From: Ornithodoros turicata
Lineage: Eukaryota > Arthropoda > Arachnida > Ixodida > Argasidae
NCBI RefSeq assembly: GCF_037126465.1
Contig: NC_088204.1
Coordinates: forward strand, 62,493,807 to 62,557,806
DNA length: 64,000 bases
Reading direction: 5' to 3'
Below the pieces are notes generated by a model. The model made no database searches, was not told where the DNA came from, and was given only the letters and a program-made list of their open reading frames with translations. Positions 53,807 through 64,000 of the stretch are shown here, one piece after another (position 1 is the first letter of the stretch; each line of letters opens with the position of its first letter). The translations under genes and the position numbers were made by a program.

Positions 53807-55050
53807 GGGTCAGATTCACAAAGAGCTCGTGCGACGGAATCTGTCGTAACTCCGTCGTACGGGAAAGTTACGACGAAGTGTAGATTCACGAAGGGCGCGC
53901 GTCGCAAAATCTTCGCAGCTTACGGCGGAATCCTGCGAGAGCTCCCGACAGTCTTACGAAGAAAGATGGCGGCGTTATTTGGCAGCGGTGGATTTGGAGA
54001 CGGCAAACAAAGACTCCGTTATACGCGCCAACGCATTGCACTTTGCCACAGAACCTTCGAGACCATACCCGAAGTGACATTGAGGCACTTTTTTGCTTGG
54101 TAACCTTCAACAAATGCTTCAACTTTGTGCTCCGTAAAATGGGGTCGCAGGGATTTTTCAAGCATCCCCTACACCCCCGCTAAGACACCCCCAACAGTAC
54201 TCCAAATTGTCTGCAAGAAAGTCGAAAGAAGCCATAAAAGCTGCAAAACTGAGTGCAACACTTCGCTTACAAAACACCCTCACCCACCCCTCCCCGAGAC
54301 GAACGTACTGGGAATATATTTGCTGTGTCATCGAACGCGTATCGCCTGTGATGGCATGGAATCCATTATGGCTACCGAAAGACCGAGAGCACGTGCAGTA
54401 ACAAAACATTGGGGACGAACAACTTCGTCTTCTTCTAATGGGACGACTCTTATTGGTGCGATTAGAAATTTTCGTCATCGTTACCACAGCGAAAACATTA
54501 GTCTCGCACCCTTTGGCTGTTTCTCTCCGAGGTGCACGTGACAGGAAGCGAGCAACTTCCTCTTCCTCGTCAAAGGGGGTACACTCTCCACTACGATAGC
54601 TTTGTGAATCGCGCTTACACTCTTAAAAATGAACTTCACCGCATGGCACGCTCCTAGCCAACCATCATCTCAAATGATATCGTTATCTGCCCTGATTTGT
54701 TGAAAATGGGAGGCGTACGCCTTTTTGTGACAATTATGAACAGCATAATTGCCACAGAAAAGGCATACGCCTCCCGTTTTCAACAAATCAGGGCAGGTAA
54801 CGATATCATTCGAGATGTTGGTTGGCTAGGAGCATGCTATGCGGTGAAGTTCATTTTTAAGAGTGTACGCCTCCCGTTTTCGACAAATCAGGGCAGATAA
54901 CGATATCATTTGAGATGATGCTTGGCTAGGAGCGTGCTATGCGGTGAAGTTCATTTTTAAGAGTGTAGGACGCCGTCGTACGCGCGTCGCAGGCTACGAC
55001 GTCTTAGCGCATCTTAGTGTAACTTACGATCGCGTTTGTGAATCCGACCC
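53807..55050. mobile_element. PIF/Harbinger-like non-autonomous element, 1.24 kb
   Basis: The left end GGGTCAGATTCACAAAG and the right end TTTGTGAATCCGACCC are inverted repeats differing at one of the outer 16 bases. CAG lies on both sides (53804-53806, 55051-55053), a 3 bp target duplication as in PIF/Harbinger. Near the ends, TACGACG/CGTCGTA motifs are common. The interior has a plus-strand ATG frame starting MAALFGSGGFGDGKQRLRYT (53966) that soon shifts. It could be the start of a transposase-related ORF, but no DDE residues are seen. A younger MITE (54618-54865) lies inside it. Confidence 0.8.
54618..54965. mobile_element. MITE copy 7 plus tandem extra right half
   Basis: A full CACTCTTAAAAATG MITE at 54618-54865 sits inside the Harbinger-like element. 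It is followed directly by another right arm (TACGCCTCCCGTTTTCGACA ... TTTTTAAGAGTG) at 54866-54965. The extra arm looks like a local duplication of 54766-54865. Confidence 0.88.
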
Positions 55051-55066
55051 CAGTTTTCAGAGTGTA

Positions 55067-55795
55067 CACTCTTAAAGAAAACTGCACCACATAGACCGCT
55101 GAAGACAAACCAATGTGCAGATTGATACCTCTATCACTCTTGGTTTATGGAACGCGCGGGGTGTACTCCTTTTTGTGAGAATTAACATTTCTGCATAAGT
55201 GTTACAGAAAGACGTACGCCTCCCGTTTTCAAAAAATCAGGGGAGATAACGATGTCAATCCGGATGATGGTAGGCTACGAGTGTGCTATGTATTCTTAGA
55301 AATGAACTTCACCGCATAGCACGCTCTTAGCCAACCATAGTGTCGAATGATAGCGTTATCTTCCCAGGAAATCAGGAGATGTACACCTTTTTTGTGATAA
55401 TTATGAACAGCAAGTTTTGTGACAGCAAGTGTCACAAAATGGCTCCACCCAACGTTTTCAACAAATCAGGGATGAGAAGGTTGTCACTCGGGATGATGGT
55501 TGGTTAGGAACGTGCTATGTGGTGAAACTCATTTTTAAAAGTGTGTGGTTAAGTTCAGTTTTTAGAGCGTAGCCACATGCAAAGTGAAGCGGAATGGCAG
55601 TAACTTCACCTCCTAAGCAACCATCATCTCGAATGGCATCGTTCCCTCCTCTGATTTGATAAATACAGAAGGTGTACGCTTTTTTTGTGACAATTATGAG
55701 GGACATACTCGTAACAGAAAAGGCGTATGCCTCCTGTTTTCAAGATGATTGGAGGCGAGGGTTGGTTATAGGAAGTGAAGTTAGTGCGTTTAATG
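55067..55795. mobile_element. Three more decayed MITE copies head to tail
   Basis: Copy 8 (55067-55290) starts CACTCTTAAAGAAAACTGCA, sharing the TA at 55065-55066 with the end of the old split copy. Copy 9 (55291-55544) runs from ATTCTTAGAAATGAACTTCA to CATTTTTAAAAGTG. Copy 10 (about 55600-55795) keeps CAACCATCATCTCGAATGGC and GATTGGAGGCGAGGGTTGG but has lost both tips. A stray right tip (AAGTTCAGTTTTTAGAGCG) lies at 55549-55570. All are non-coding. Confidence 0.8.
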
Positions 55796-57640
55796 CGTTA
55801 ACTTTGCCGTGTAGCTATAGGGTAGTTTGACATATTGTTGCGTGTAGACCCAGCACAAGTGAGCTATACCTGCGACGGGGAAAGCTAAATATTTTTAACT
55901 TGCTAATAAAACTGCGGCTGGAGACGACGTTTTGTGGGAAATAATCCCCAATTTTGTCAAGCAATCTATGTTCCGGACTGGCGTGCTTGCTGTTCAAATT
56001 CGTCGGTTTTAGACAGCGTTATGCGCATGCGACGTAGTTTTGCCGCCGTACTTGATGCGCAATGTGCAGTTCGTGGCCACTTCGGCACACTATTGCTCGT
56101 AATTCTGAATTTTACTTTTCGAAAAACTATGAGCGCAGTCGGGACGAAAATTGTGGCGTGAGAGTGCTGTGGAATAGATGTCGTCGTGAACTGTTACTTG
56201 GCTATTCCAGTATTCACATTCTGTGAGGCGCTTAGTAGAACGGAAGGATTGAATGCATTCTCATTGTATTTTTCCTTCAACAGAACGGAAGTGGTAAGTA
56301 CTCGCCTAATTATAGCGAACAAGAAAAGTATACACTGTAGCATTCTAGTAGACGCTGTGCTCTAAAGTACGAGATAAATGAACCACAGCTGCCATAAATC
56401 GACAAATAGCGAAAGAACATGAGATGACAGACAGCGCACGTGAGCCATAATGAAACAACCCGTGTCTAAAGGCGACAATAAAGTTTAATCCAGTACGCCC
56501 TTGCCTCTAATCTGTTTTCCTCCTGTGGATGTATCCCCCCACCCCCCCCCACCCCACCCCGGAGAACATATAATGGTTGTGGAAACAAATGTTATATTTC
56601 GGAAATTGCATATCGTAACGATATGCAATCGAAACGGAAACGCCTACCATGGTCCTCGATCACTGGAAACGGAAATGATCGCCCTGTATTGAATCCATGT
56701 AATGGCTATTCCTGTTGTACAATGACATGCGCGACTTTTCATTTTATTTCAGTATTTCGGTGACTATTCCCTCATATACGGGGTGTCCGGGCTAAGTCTG
56801 GAGGGACTTATCCTGGCGAAAGCGACCGGAAGTTGTTTGAGCACGCATTTCCCGTTCATGAGTAATATTTCATTGCTCCTAAGTGTAAGGTGGAAGCAGG
56901 AGAATAACGAGGTAGATGAATGGGGCACGAGCCTCATTCTGTTCCGTCGATGGACAGTGACGACTGCGTAGTCTTACATTAGTGCACCCGACAACAGAAT
57001 GTGGGTCGAGTTCTTCATAGAAGCTACCCTGGAGCTGCCGAAGATGCGACGCTGTTACGTCGGGGAGAGCAGCCTTAGCCCACCCCGACCACCTAGCTCT
57101 CGCCGGTACCTATAGAATTCGCCGGTAGTAGTAGGAGCCCCGGAGCATGGATTCCCGTGTACGAGCACGCCTGCCAGCGGAACTCTCGGCTAACAGATCT
57201 GACGAACAGATCCCTCCTCCCTCCCTTGTCGGTGCTGCCAGGAAGTGGTATGACTTCCGCCTACTTCACAATCACCAGGGCACTTGAGAATCACGGGAAT
57301 AAGGCCTTCTCCTCTGATTTGGCGAGGATAAACTGGCTCGGTGAGATGACGTCATATCCCTCAAGATGTCACTCGTTCGTACACTGACTATTACTTCCAA
57401 AAGTTAATTTTGATCCAGCTTGCAGAGCCACTGCTCCCTAGCGCCTTCGTTGTTGCACTTCTACAGCTTTTTTTTACGTTATTAATCCTCTTGTCGTACA
57501 TTTTAATCCTTATACCATGACATTTAATCCATTTGCCATCGGAATTAATCCTCCTTCCATTATTTTCAATCCTCATTTCACATAATTTAATCCGTTTCTC
57601 ATGCAATTTAATCCAAGTGACTATGTGTGGGCTACATGAC
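55796..57640. other. Spacer, one possible transposon tip
   Basis: No coding call. ACGGGGTGTCCGGGCTAAGT at about 56778 looks like a DNA transposon end. CCACCCC-rich sequence lies at 56540-56560, and GAATTCGCCGG and other GC-richer sequence at 57.1 kb. Confidence 0.4.
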
Positions 57641-58222
57641 CTTTTTGTGTATTTTGGGACAATTCCCATTTGTACATATATTGCACATGCATTTCACTAA
57701 TATTGTGGGTTTCTGCACCATAACGGGATACTGTGGGACTGTCAATCTGGATTACGGTGTTGTGGGACTATTCCCATATCTACGAGTATTACCCATGATT
57801 TTCATTAAAAACGTGGGTTCCCGCATTGTAATGGGATACTCTGGGACTCTGTATATGGATTACGATATTGTGGGACTATTCCCAGGTGTATGGATATTAC
57901 CCATGCTTTTCATTAGATATGCGGGTTTCTGCAGTGTAATGGGATAATGTGGGACTGTCGATCTTCATTACGATATCCTGGGACTATAAGCAAGTCTACG
58001 GTTATTCCCAGTGCTTTCCAATAAAAATGCGATGTTTGTACTGTAATAGGATACTGTGGGGCCGTCAATCTTCACTACGTTATTGTGGAGTATTTCCATG
58101 TCGGTATTACCCATGCTTTTCATTCAAAATGCAGGTTTCTGGAGTATAAGGGGAGGCTGTGGGATTGTCTGTCTGGTTTAGAATATTGTGGAACTGTTCC
58201 AATGTGTGCGGGAATTACCCAT
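57641..58222. repeat. ~108 bp minisatellite, left block
   Basis: The landmark GGGATACTGTGGGACTGTC (or variant) occurs at about 57724, 57833, 57942, 58049 and 58152. Each unit also carries TTCCCAT.T.T.CG.GTATTACCCATG and TTTTCATTAAA.A..GTGGGTTTC. The block stops at ATTACCCAT (58222), where the 4.4 kb element begins. Confidence 0.9.
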
Positions 58223-58439
58223 CCCAGACAGAACATCATCTCCTACGGACGTCCGAAATAGATCCCAATATCCATATCCGAAAACTGACCTCCCTGGGAC
58301 TCTCCTCGGGTATTTATGGAGGTATATCCGTAGCCGTATATCCGCAGGAGGTCCTGTTGCGGCTGTTTCACGGATTTTCCGAATCAGCTCCGTGATAGGA
58401 TGCTGTACGGATCATGTATTTGAAGAGTTTAAGCGTTGC

Positions 58440-59189
58440 TGAAGGCTGTAAATTCATTGCAAATAATACTGCAGATTCGGTATTCCTTTTCCCTACCAAT
58501 GTTGAGGAAGTCTGCTCCTCCTTCGTGAATTTGAAAAACAGCAAAGCCAGAGATCATGAGGACCTGCAGATATGACCTATAAAGTTTGTTATTGACATTT
58601 TTGCTCCCTTTTTGGTACACATTTATAATCTCTCCTTGGCAACTGGCGTATTCCCATTAAATATTAAAATTGCCAAGGTTATTGTTTTAAGTAAAGGTGG
58701 AAACCCCAATGTGCTTAGAAATTACCGACCGATATATTTGCTTCCAATTCTCTCGAAGGGCCTGGAGGTCATTGTGAACAAACAATTAACTAAATTCTTC
58801 GAGAAGCACCAGTCCATTACTAATCTGCAATTCGGGCTCCGAAAATTTCGGTCAACAGAAATAGTTCTTCTTCGTCATAAGGAGCACATTATACAGAATA
58901 TAGAGCGCAAACTGTTCACGTTAGGGACCTTTAGGCCTTTTTTTAGGAGATTAGAACGTTAGACCTTTCCAAGGCCTTCGATTCTCTCAACCATTCACTC
59001 CTTTTGGCCAAGTTAGAAAAATACGGGATTCGAGGTGTTGCCCTCACCTTTTTTCGCTCGTACTTGACATTGCGGCAACAGTATGTATCGATTAGCACAT
59101 CCTCCTCTGACAAACTTAAAGTACATACTGGCGTTCCACAGGGCAGCATCCTCGGCCCGTTACTGTTTAATATGTATATAAATTATATA
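58440..59189 (+). pseudogene. CR1/L2-type LINE RT, 5' part (before Tigger insertion)
   Basis: 5'-truncated. Translation with one stop and one shift gives CKFIANNTADSVFLFPTNVE, then HIYNLSLATGVFPLNIKIAK, NYRPIYLLPILSK and, after a shift near 58940, LDLSKAFDSLNHSLLLAKLE and TGVPQGSILGPLLFNMYI. These are RT blocks 1 to 4 in order. The frame is cut at 59189 by the Tigger-like element just before the YADD box. Confidence 0.85.
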
Positions 59190-60213
59190 CAGTCGACCCC
59201 CGTTTATCCGGACTTCATTTATCCGGATCCCGCGGTATCCGAACAAAAGGCGCGGGAACGGATTTTCCTCCATGTATTTTGTTCTCGTTTATCCGGACTT
59301 CAGCTTCCGGACTCGGACAAGAATTCCAGGGAACGAAAGTCGAGAATTCTTGTAATTCCGCTTCAGTTATCCGGACTACCGTGTGTAAGAGGAGACGCTG
59401 ACGCCGCTTCGTCACCCTTTTCGCTGTGTTGGGGTTATTCCCTCACACGTCAGGGACCTGCATTCCTCCGTAGGGGAGACAACCGTGCACGATGACCCCC
59501 TTTTCTATTTGTTTGCGTTGGGTCACTTTGACCAGTGAGTCATTTGGAAATATCTTGAGCAACTGTCCGGTTCTAGAGGGGAAAACTCCAACCCGAGGGC
59601 CTGCTGCTTACGGCCCGTTGGCCGATGAAGACATTCCCCTAGCTGAGCTGCGATCCTTGACGCAGAGGCTCACTGCGACTGCCGTAGATGATGCTGCGGT
59701 TTCTGACTACGTTGACGTTGATAAGATGATGGCGCGTGTGCATAGGTCGGCGCAATCATGATCGCAATGCCTTATCAAAGCCTGATGATGGCGATCATGA
59801 GTGCGATCACGAAGTACTGGCAAGGCTGCCGCGATCATGATCTCGCCGACCTATGCGCGTGTGTAGCTATGACTGATGACGGTGTGATTGCTGCTGTTGC
59901 CTCCGATGATGTGCAGCAAGACGGTGCCAATGACGCCAGTGAGAAACAAGGCTCCGACATTGACACTTTGCGTCCGCACTGACATTATTCGAGCAGCGCC
60001 ACAGCGTGGCTCAACTCTATGCAGTTAGCAAAAGTTTCCAGGAATCGAGTGCGTATACTACTATGTAACAGCTGTCATTGACAAGATTTCTGTGTTTTAA
60101 TTAAACCTTGCTCTGTAGAACGTTTCTATTCGGTTGTTTCATTTATCCGGATGCCCCGGTATCCGGACGATTTCGCCGGGAACGGCACCGTCCGGATAAA
60201 CGGGGGTCGACTG
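59190..60213. mobile_element. Tigger/pogo-like element inserted in the LINE RT
   Basis: The terminal inverted repeats start CAGTCGACCCCCGTTTATCC and continue GGAC; 24 bases match perfectly at both ends. TA flanks each side (59188-59189, 60214-60215). TTTATCCGGAC motifs recur just inside the ends. The interior (1024 bp in all) keeps DEDIPLAELRSLTQRL, then DYVDVDKMM, and later MTDDGVIAAVASDDVQQDG, which resemble the acidic C-terminus of Tigger transposases. The helix-turn-helix and DDE core are missing, so it is an internally deleted, non-autonomous copy. Removing it with one TA restores the LINE frame exactly across the site. Confidence 0.88.
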
Positions 60214-61335
60214 TAATAAATATTGCCAGCGATGCCAATTTTTATATTTATGCCGATGACACCACTGTGTTGGTGTCGGATATTGATATAGCAAAAGCAA
60301 TTGCTAAGGCCAACACTGTTCTCCGAGCTATTCACCAGCGGACCAAAGCAAATCACCTAGTAATAAATACCAAAAAGACTAAGGCCGTACTATACAGACC
60401 CAAAAATAGATTAGCAGATTGTCCTGTAAATATACGACTGGGGGAGAACTACATAGACGTCGTAAAGTCGGTCAAAGTCTTAGGCGTATATTTTTCTGCA
60501 AATTTATCTTGGGACGCCCACATATCCTATGTAAGGTCCAGAATCGCTAGGCCCATTGGGATCATGAATCGCCTTCGCCATACGTTGCCCGAACATGTTA
60601 AAATACTTTTATATAACTCACTAATTTTTTCCACCCTGCGGTACTACCTGTTGGTCTGGGGCACCGCTAATACTAACGCTGTTAAGGGCCTACTGGTTAC
60701 TCAGAAGCGGGCCATCCGTATCATTGCCAACGTCCCCTACGACCATCGCACACAACACTTATTCACAGCTCTCAACTTCATTAAAATAACTCACTTATAC
60801 CAGTTCTTACTCTTAAAGGCTTACTTATCAGCAGTCAAACATAACAACGAATGTATGCTTTCATGATCCCTCTTGAGTGGTTTCCGCCGCATTCGCGTCA
60901 CAGCCACCTGTTAAAAATACCACTATACCGAACAAATTACGGTCATTAATCATTATCATACACTCTCCCAAGCACATCTAATTTTTACCATACGCAAAAT
61001 ATTAATATTCAGACACACTCACGATCCTCATTGCGAGCATCATTTGTCTAGTCTACCTGAAGCTGTTATTACATGACCCACTGATGTTTGTTTTTGCTTA
61101 TTTTTGACCAGTGCATAACATGTATTGTACAGTGTTCTTTGTACCTTTTCTTATACCTGTGTTTTGTTTGTTTCCTCCTTCTATATTTGTACACTGTTGC
61201 AGCTGCCACAGCAATATCCATACGGGATAATGCCCCAGTCAAGCGGCTACTTAGCCGCTTTTTGGCATATCCCTACATTGTATTTGCATTTAAATTGATA
61301 ATAAAGGAAAAGGAAAAAGGAAAAAAAATTAAGAG
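60214..61335 (+). pseudogene. CR1/L2-type LINE RT, 3' part and tail
   Basis: The frame resumes INIASDANFYIYADDTTVL (YADD box), then KTKAVLYRPKNR, VKSVKVLGVYFSANLSWDAH and FSTLRYYLLVWGTANTNAVK, ending at a stop at 60864-60866 after ~220 intact codons. The 3' UTR ends in AATTGATAATAAAGGAAAAG repeats near 61335. The right half is well preserved compared with other LINEs here, which suggests a fairly recent insertion. Confidence 0.87.
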
Positions 61336-61509
61336 AGAGAGAAACGCAGGACGATGTAGCACTGCAGAAATTCGACTTTCCATGAACCAACTCACTTTCT
61401 CAAACTACATGAGTAAGAAACAGACATTACCTCTACGCCGACTTAACACGCCAAACAATTTCTCATTTCACCGTTGTTTGTGCACGCAATCGAATTAGAC
61501 TTAGACAGC
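61336..61509. other. Spacer between two LINE pieces
   Basis: No motif recognised. Confidence 0.4.
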
Positions 61510-61982
61510 TCACCCTTCATTTCGACTCCCAGGCGAACAAGGCTCTCGAATGTGTAGAAGCTCGCGAGAAGGTGATGGGGTAACTTCGCCAATATTCCTG
61601 GCGGTTACTGTGGTACAGGGAGCTTCCCAATGAAGACATCTGAGGAATGCTCGCATGTTTTCTGTGGTGGGTAGTCCTCTTGGACTACCCAAATCCCAGA
61701 ACTTTCCCTGGCGACGCTGCTGGGACCTGTCCGGCACTCCAGACAGTGGGCAGTCACCCGAGCCCTCCTGTGTTACCTGAAGGACACTGGGCTGCTCAGC
61801 AGCCTTTGAGCCTTGAGCCACCCCATCGTCCCCTGCCACTTTCTCTTTCCTTTTCTGCTTCTCTTTCCTCTTTCTTTCTCTCGTTTTCTTTTTTTCTCTT
61901 TTGGGAATAGCAAGTCAGTCTTGGCCTGTCTGACCTTTCCCCCTTTCCTTATCTTTAATAAACATATCCCCCACCCCAAATC
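61510..61982 (+). pseudogene. I-type LINE 3' end with AATAAACATATCCCCC tail
   Basis: The plus-strand frame shows LSLATLLGPVRHSRQW then TRALLCYLKDTGLLSSL and a stop, matching the C-terminus type seen on the minus strand at 31.8 kb (LLGPWPNP, ALLTFLDTIGL). A pyrimidine-rich 3' UTR follows and ends CTTTAATAAACATATCCCCC at about 61955-61974, carrying a poly(A) signal. Confidence 0.65.
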
Positions 61983-62412
61983 TCAGATCAAGAGGTGCAC
62001 GCCCCTTCCTCTCCTGTGGCACCATCATCTCTCCCCTCCCTCTTTCACCCTCCCCCTTCTTCCTCCCCTGGGTGCACCGAGCCGCCACTTCAGAGCAGGC
62101 TGACCGCACCTTCCTTCTACTTCACCCCCCCTCCCCTCGCGAGAACACCAATGTACAGTGTCTGTTCCCTGTTTGGAAGTGAATGCAATCTCATTTCCAA
62201 AGCGTTTCGGCTGAGTGGCCCAATCTATTGTTGCTGTTTCTTCTTTTTTTGAAACGCCGTGCTGATTTTCCCTCATGGGAAGCAAAGCGGAGCAACAGAA
62301 AGTGAAACGAGCGGCGACGGTGGCAGATGTTAGAAAAATGGCGGAAACACGCTTTATATTTTACTAAAAAGCGTATACTGACTTCTGAAAAATAAAAAAG
62401 TAGCACGCGCAC
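61983..62412. other. C/T-rich spacer inside the 4.4 kb element
   Basis: CCTCCC-rich sequence to 62.1 kb and then mixed sequence. The open frames are low-complexity artefacts and no gene is recognised. Confidence 0.45.
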
Positions 62413-62620
62413 GAAATACACGCTACATCCCAGAGAGCTCCTGTTTATGTCCGTATCTCCTGGTTATGTCCGCAAAGTGGATGTTCGTAGGAAGTTCGAA
62501 GCCCGGCCAAGTGGATCTCCGTAGTACTTCCTCTGGAGGGATTCCATTATTCTGCGGATATCCGTATCTCCGTGAAAGTATATCCGATGGACATCCGTAG
62601 GACAGAATTTTTTGACTGGG

Positions 62621-63210
62621 ATGCATTTCGTTAAATATGTGGGTTTCAGCACTGTAATGGGGTACTGTGGGACTATTCCCATGTGTGCGGGTATTACCCA
62701 TGTTTTATGTTAAATATGTGGGATTCTGCACTGTAATGGGATACTGTGGGACTGGCAATCTTGATTGCGATATCCAGGGACTATAAGCGTGTCCATGGGT
62801 ATTCCCCCTGCTTTTCATTAAAAACACGGGTTTTTGCACTAATGGGGTGCTGCGGGACTGTCAATCTTGATTACGGCATTTTGAGACACTGCCCATGTCT
62901 ACGGGTATTGAACATGCTTTTCATTAATAATGCGGGTTTCTGCACCATAATGGGATGCTGTGCGACGGTCAGTCTGGATTGCGGACTGTTCCCATGTCTA
63001 CGTATTTTACCCATGTTTTCATTAAAAACACAGGTTTGTGTACCGTAATGGGATACAGTGGGACCGTCAACATTACTTGCGATATTGTGGGACGATTGAC
63101 ATGTGTGCGGGTATTACCCATGCTCTTCATTAAATATGTGGGAATCTTCAACTTAATGGGATACTGTGGGACTGTCGATCTTCATTACGATATACTGGGA
63201 CTATCCCCAA
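62621..63210. repeat. ~108 bp minisatellite, right block
   Basis: The same unit as the left block: GGG(G/A)TACTGTGGGACT-like landmarks at about 62659, 62740, 62844, 62950, 63049 and 63159. It begins ATGCATTTCGTTAAATATGT, the continuation of the unit broken at 58222, so left and right blocks were one array. Confidence 0.9.
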
Positions 63211-64000
63211 GAACACTCGCGATCCTCAGGACGTCCTCAAAGTGTCATCGCGTCCTCGTCCGTGATGGGATATCCGGAGGAGATCCGGAGAGTGTCATCA
63301 TGGGATCTTCCAGTGATAGTCATTTGCGTACATCTTGCGGCCGCCAGCCGGAGGACATATATAGGAGAAGTAAATTAGTTTAATAATGCGATGTGCATTT
63401 CTATGCCTGCGCCCATTAATTAGTGTTTCGGTTTGTTTGTCATAACCAAATTCAACCAAATCAGCAGTGATCATTTATAAACTACAAAAATACTACAAAG
63501 AGAAATACAAAAAATGCAGTGGTACAAATACAAATTGAATGATTTGAACGGATACTCTATGCACTGGGTTCAATGTGCGATAAAATATAGCTTGCTAGAC
63601 CTTTCATTGTGATCTTGTTGCCAGGAACATCCGTGCAACGTCCCTGATGGGATGCTGCACGGAGCATTTCCGTGGAAGATACAGAAAAGTGATGGCATAT
63701 TACAACGCGTGCTTGACTTTCGGTGGATGTTTTAAATCAACTAAGTAGGAAACACGGACATTACCTTGGTTGTAACCCTATCATCCAAGGAATTCGTCAC
63801 TGGTGTGTTGCTTATACATGCAATTGAATTAAACTTAGGTACCTTACCCTCGGTTTTGACTGCGATGCTAGGAGGATTCTCGCACATGCGGGAGTTTGCA
63901 AGCTAAGCAATATATAGTATATATTTTATCTGCGAAAGGAAATAACACTGTTGGATATTCCTTTCTAAGTCGGCTGTCTTAGCCTTACACTTAGTGGCAC
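63211..64000. other. Post-array sequence with ATCCGG-rich block
   Basis: 63225-63365 is rich in GTCCTC, GATATCCGGAGG and ATCCGGAG words resembling the subterminal parts of the 4.4 kb element. ACATCCGTGCAACGTCCCTG...CTGCACGGA at 63630-63665 is a similar fragment with a small inverted repeat. It may be a second, decayed end of that family. The remainder is AT-rich with no gene. Confidence 0.45.

Larger units (their letters stand above)
58223..62620. mobile_element. 4.4 kb element with imperfect inverted ends inside the minisatellite
   Basis: Left end CCCAGACAGAACATCATCTC continuing CTACGGACGTCC; right end, read inward, CCCAGTCAAAAAATTCTGTC continuing CTACGGATGTCC. About 24 of the outer 32 bases pair. 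Joining the flanks (ACCCAT | ATGCATTTCG) restores a normal minisatellite unit (compare ACCCATGCTTTTCATT) if AT is the duplicated target. Both subterminal regions are rich in TATCCG/CGGATA words. No transposase is recognised. The interior is filled by a CR1/L2-type LINE, a Tigger-like element and a LINE 3' end. A 2 bp AT target would fit ISL2EU-type elements, but this is a guess. Confidence 0.65.

Noticed and set aside
61813..62109. Pro/Ser/Phe-rich and Arg/Lys/Gly-rich frames
   Set aside because: They are translations of C/T-rich LINE 3' UTR and adjacent low-complexity sequence.

Overview
The window looks like nuclear DNA from an arthropod, most probably an ixodid tick. It has no operons, no dense coding and no bacterial signals. 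It is a mosaic of eukaryotic transposable elements, satellites and AT-rich spacer. The tick assignment is inference. It rests on tRNA-derived SINEs with (CCA)n or (ATT)n tails, I-type LINE tails ending AATAAACATATCCCC, palindromic MITEs with CACTCTTAAAAATGAACTTC ends, and a decayed TRAF-like (zinc finger plus MATH) gene of a kind expanded in ticks. I found no intact host protein-coding gene. The best host-gene candidate is the TRAF-like pseudogene at 10.46-11.69 kb. All other recognisable coding belongs to broken retroelements or DNA transposons.

Layout. 0-2.6 kb: AT-rich spacer, then degenerate ~285-345 bp tandem units. 2.8-7.4 kb: first copy of a ~4 kb composite repeat that opens with nine ~129 bp tandem units and carries a 0.65 kb cluster of MITE insertions. 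7.4-13.2 kb: spacer, four MITEs, the TRAF-like pseudogene and a SINE. 13.2-24.2 kb: two hAT-like ~1 kb elements in opposite orientation, a third hAT-like element, a foldback element, a Ty3/gypsy scrap joined to a SINE, a mariner end and an (AAT)n microsatellite. 24.65-28.6 kb: a LINE split by a 2.85 kb Penelope-like foldback that encodes GIY-YIG endonuclease fragments in both arms. 28.6-29.1 kb: a 0.5 kb palindromic element. 30.5-32.1 kb: a Ty1/copia RT-RNase H remnant and a minus-strand LINE 3' end. 35.4-38.1 kb: a nearly full-length but broken I-clade LINE with RT and RNase H. 38.6-41.5 kb: a 197 bp satellite with 591 bp higher-order structure. It runs directly into the second copy of the ~4 kb composite repeat (41.48-45.59 kb). 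45.6-51.1 kb: LINE scrap and unassigned spacer. 51.2-55.8 kb: a dense MITE district with nested insertions, including a Harbinger-like element inside an old MITE. 57.6-63.2 kb: a ~108 bp minisatellite split by a 4.4 kb element with imperfect inverted ends. That element contains a CR1/L2-type LINE, itself split by a Tigger/pogo-like element.

The main value of the window is its insertion history. Several nested insertions have target-site duplications, and the two composite-repeat copies act as empty-site controls for each other. Two MITEs sit at the exact centre of larger inverted duplications of their own flanks. I see no evidence for a new enzymatic or defence system. The unusual items are structural: the satellite seed and higher-order repeat, the MITE-centred inverted duplications, the Penelope-derived foldback, and the element buried in the minisatellite.
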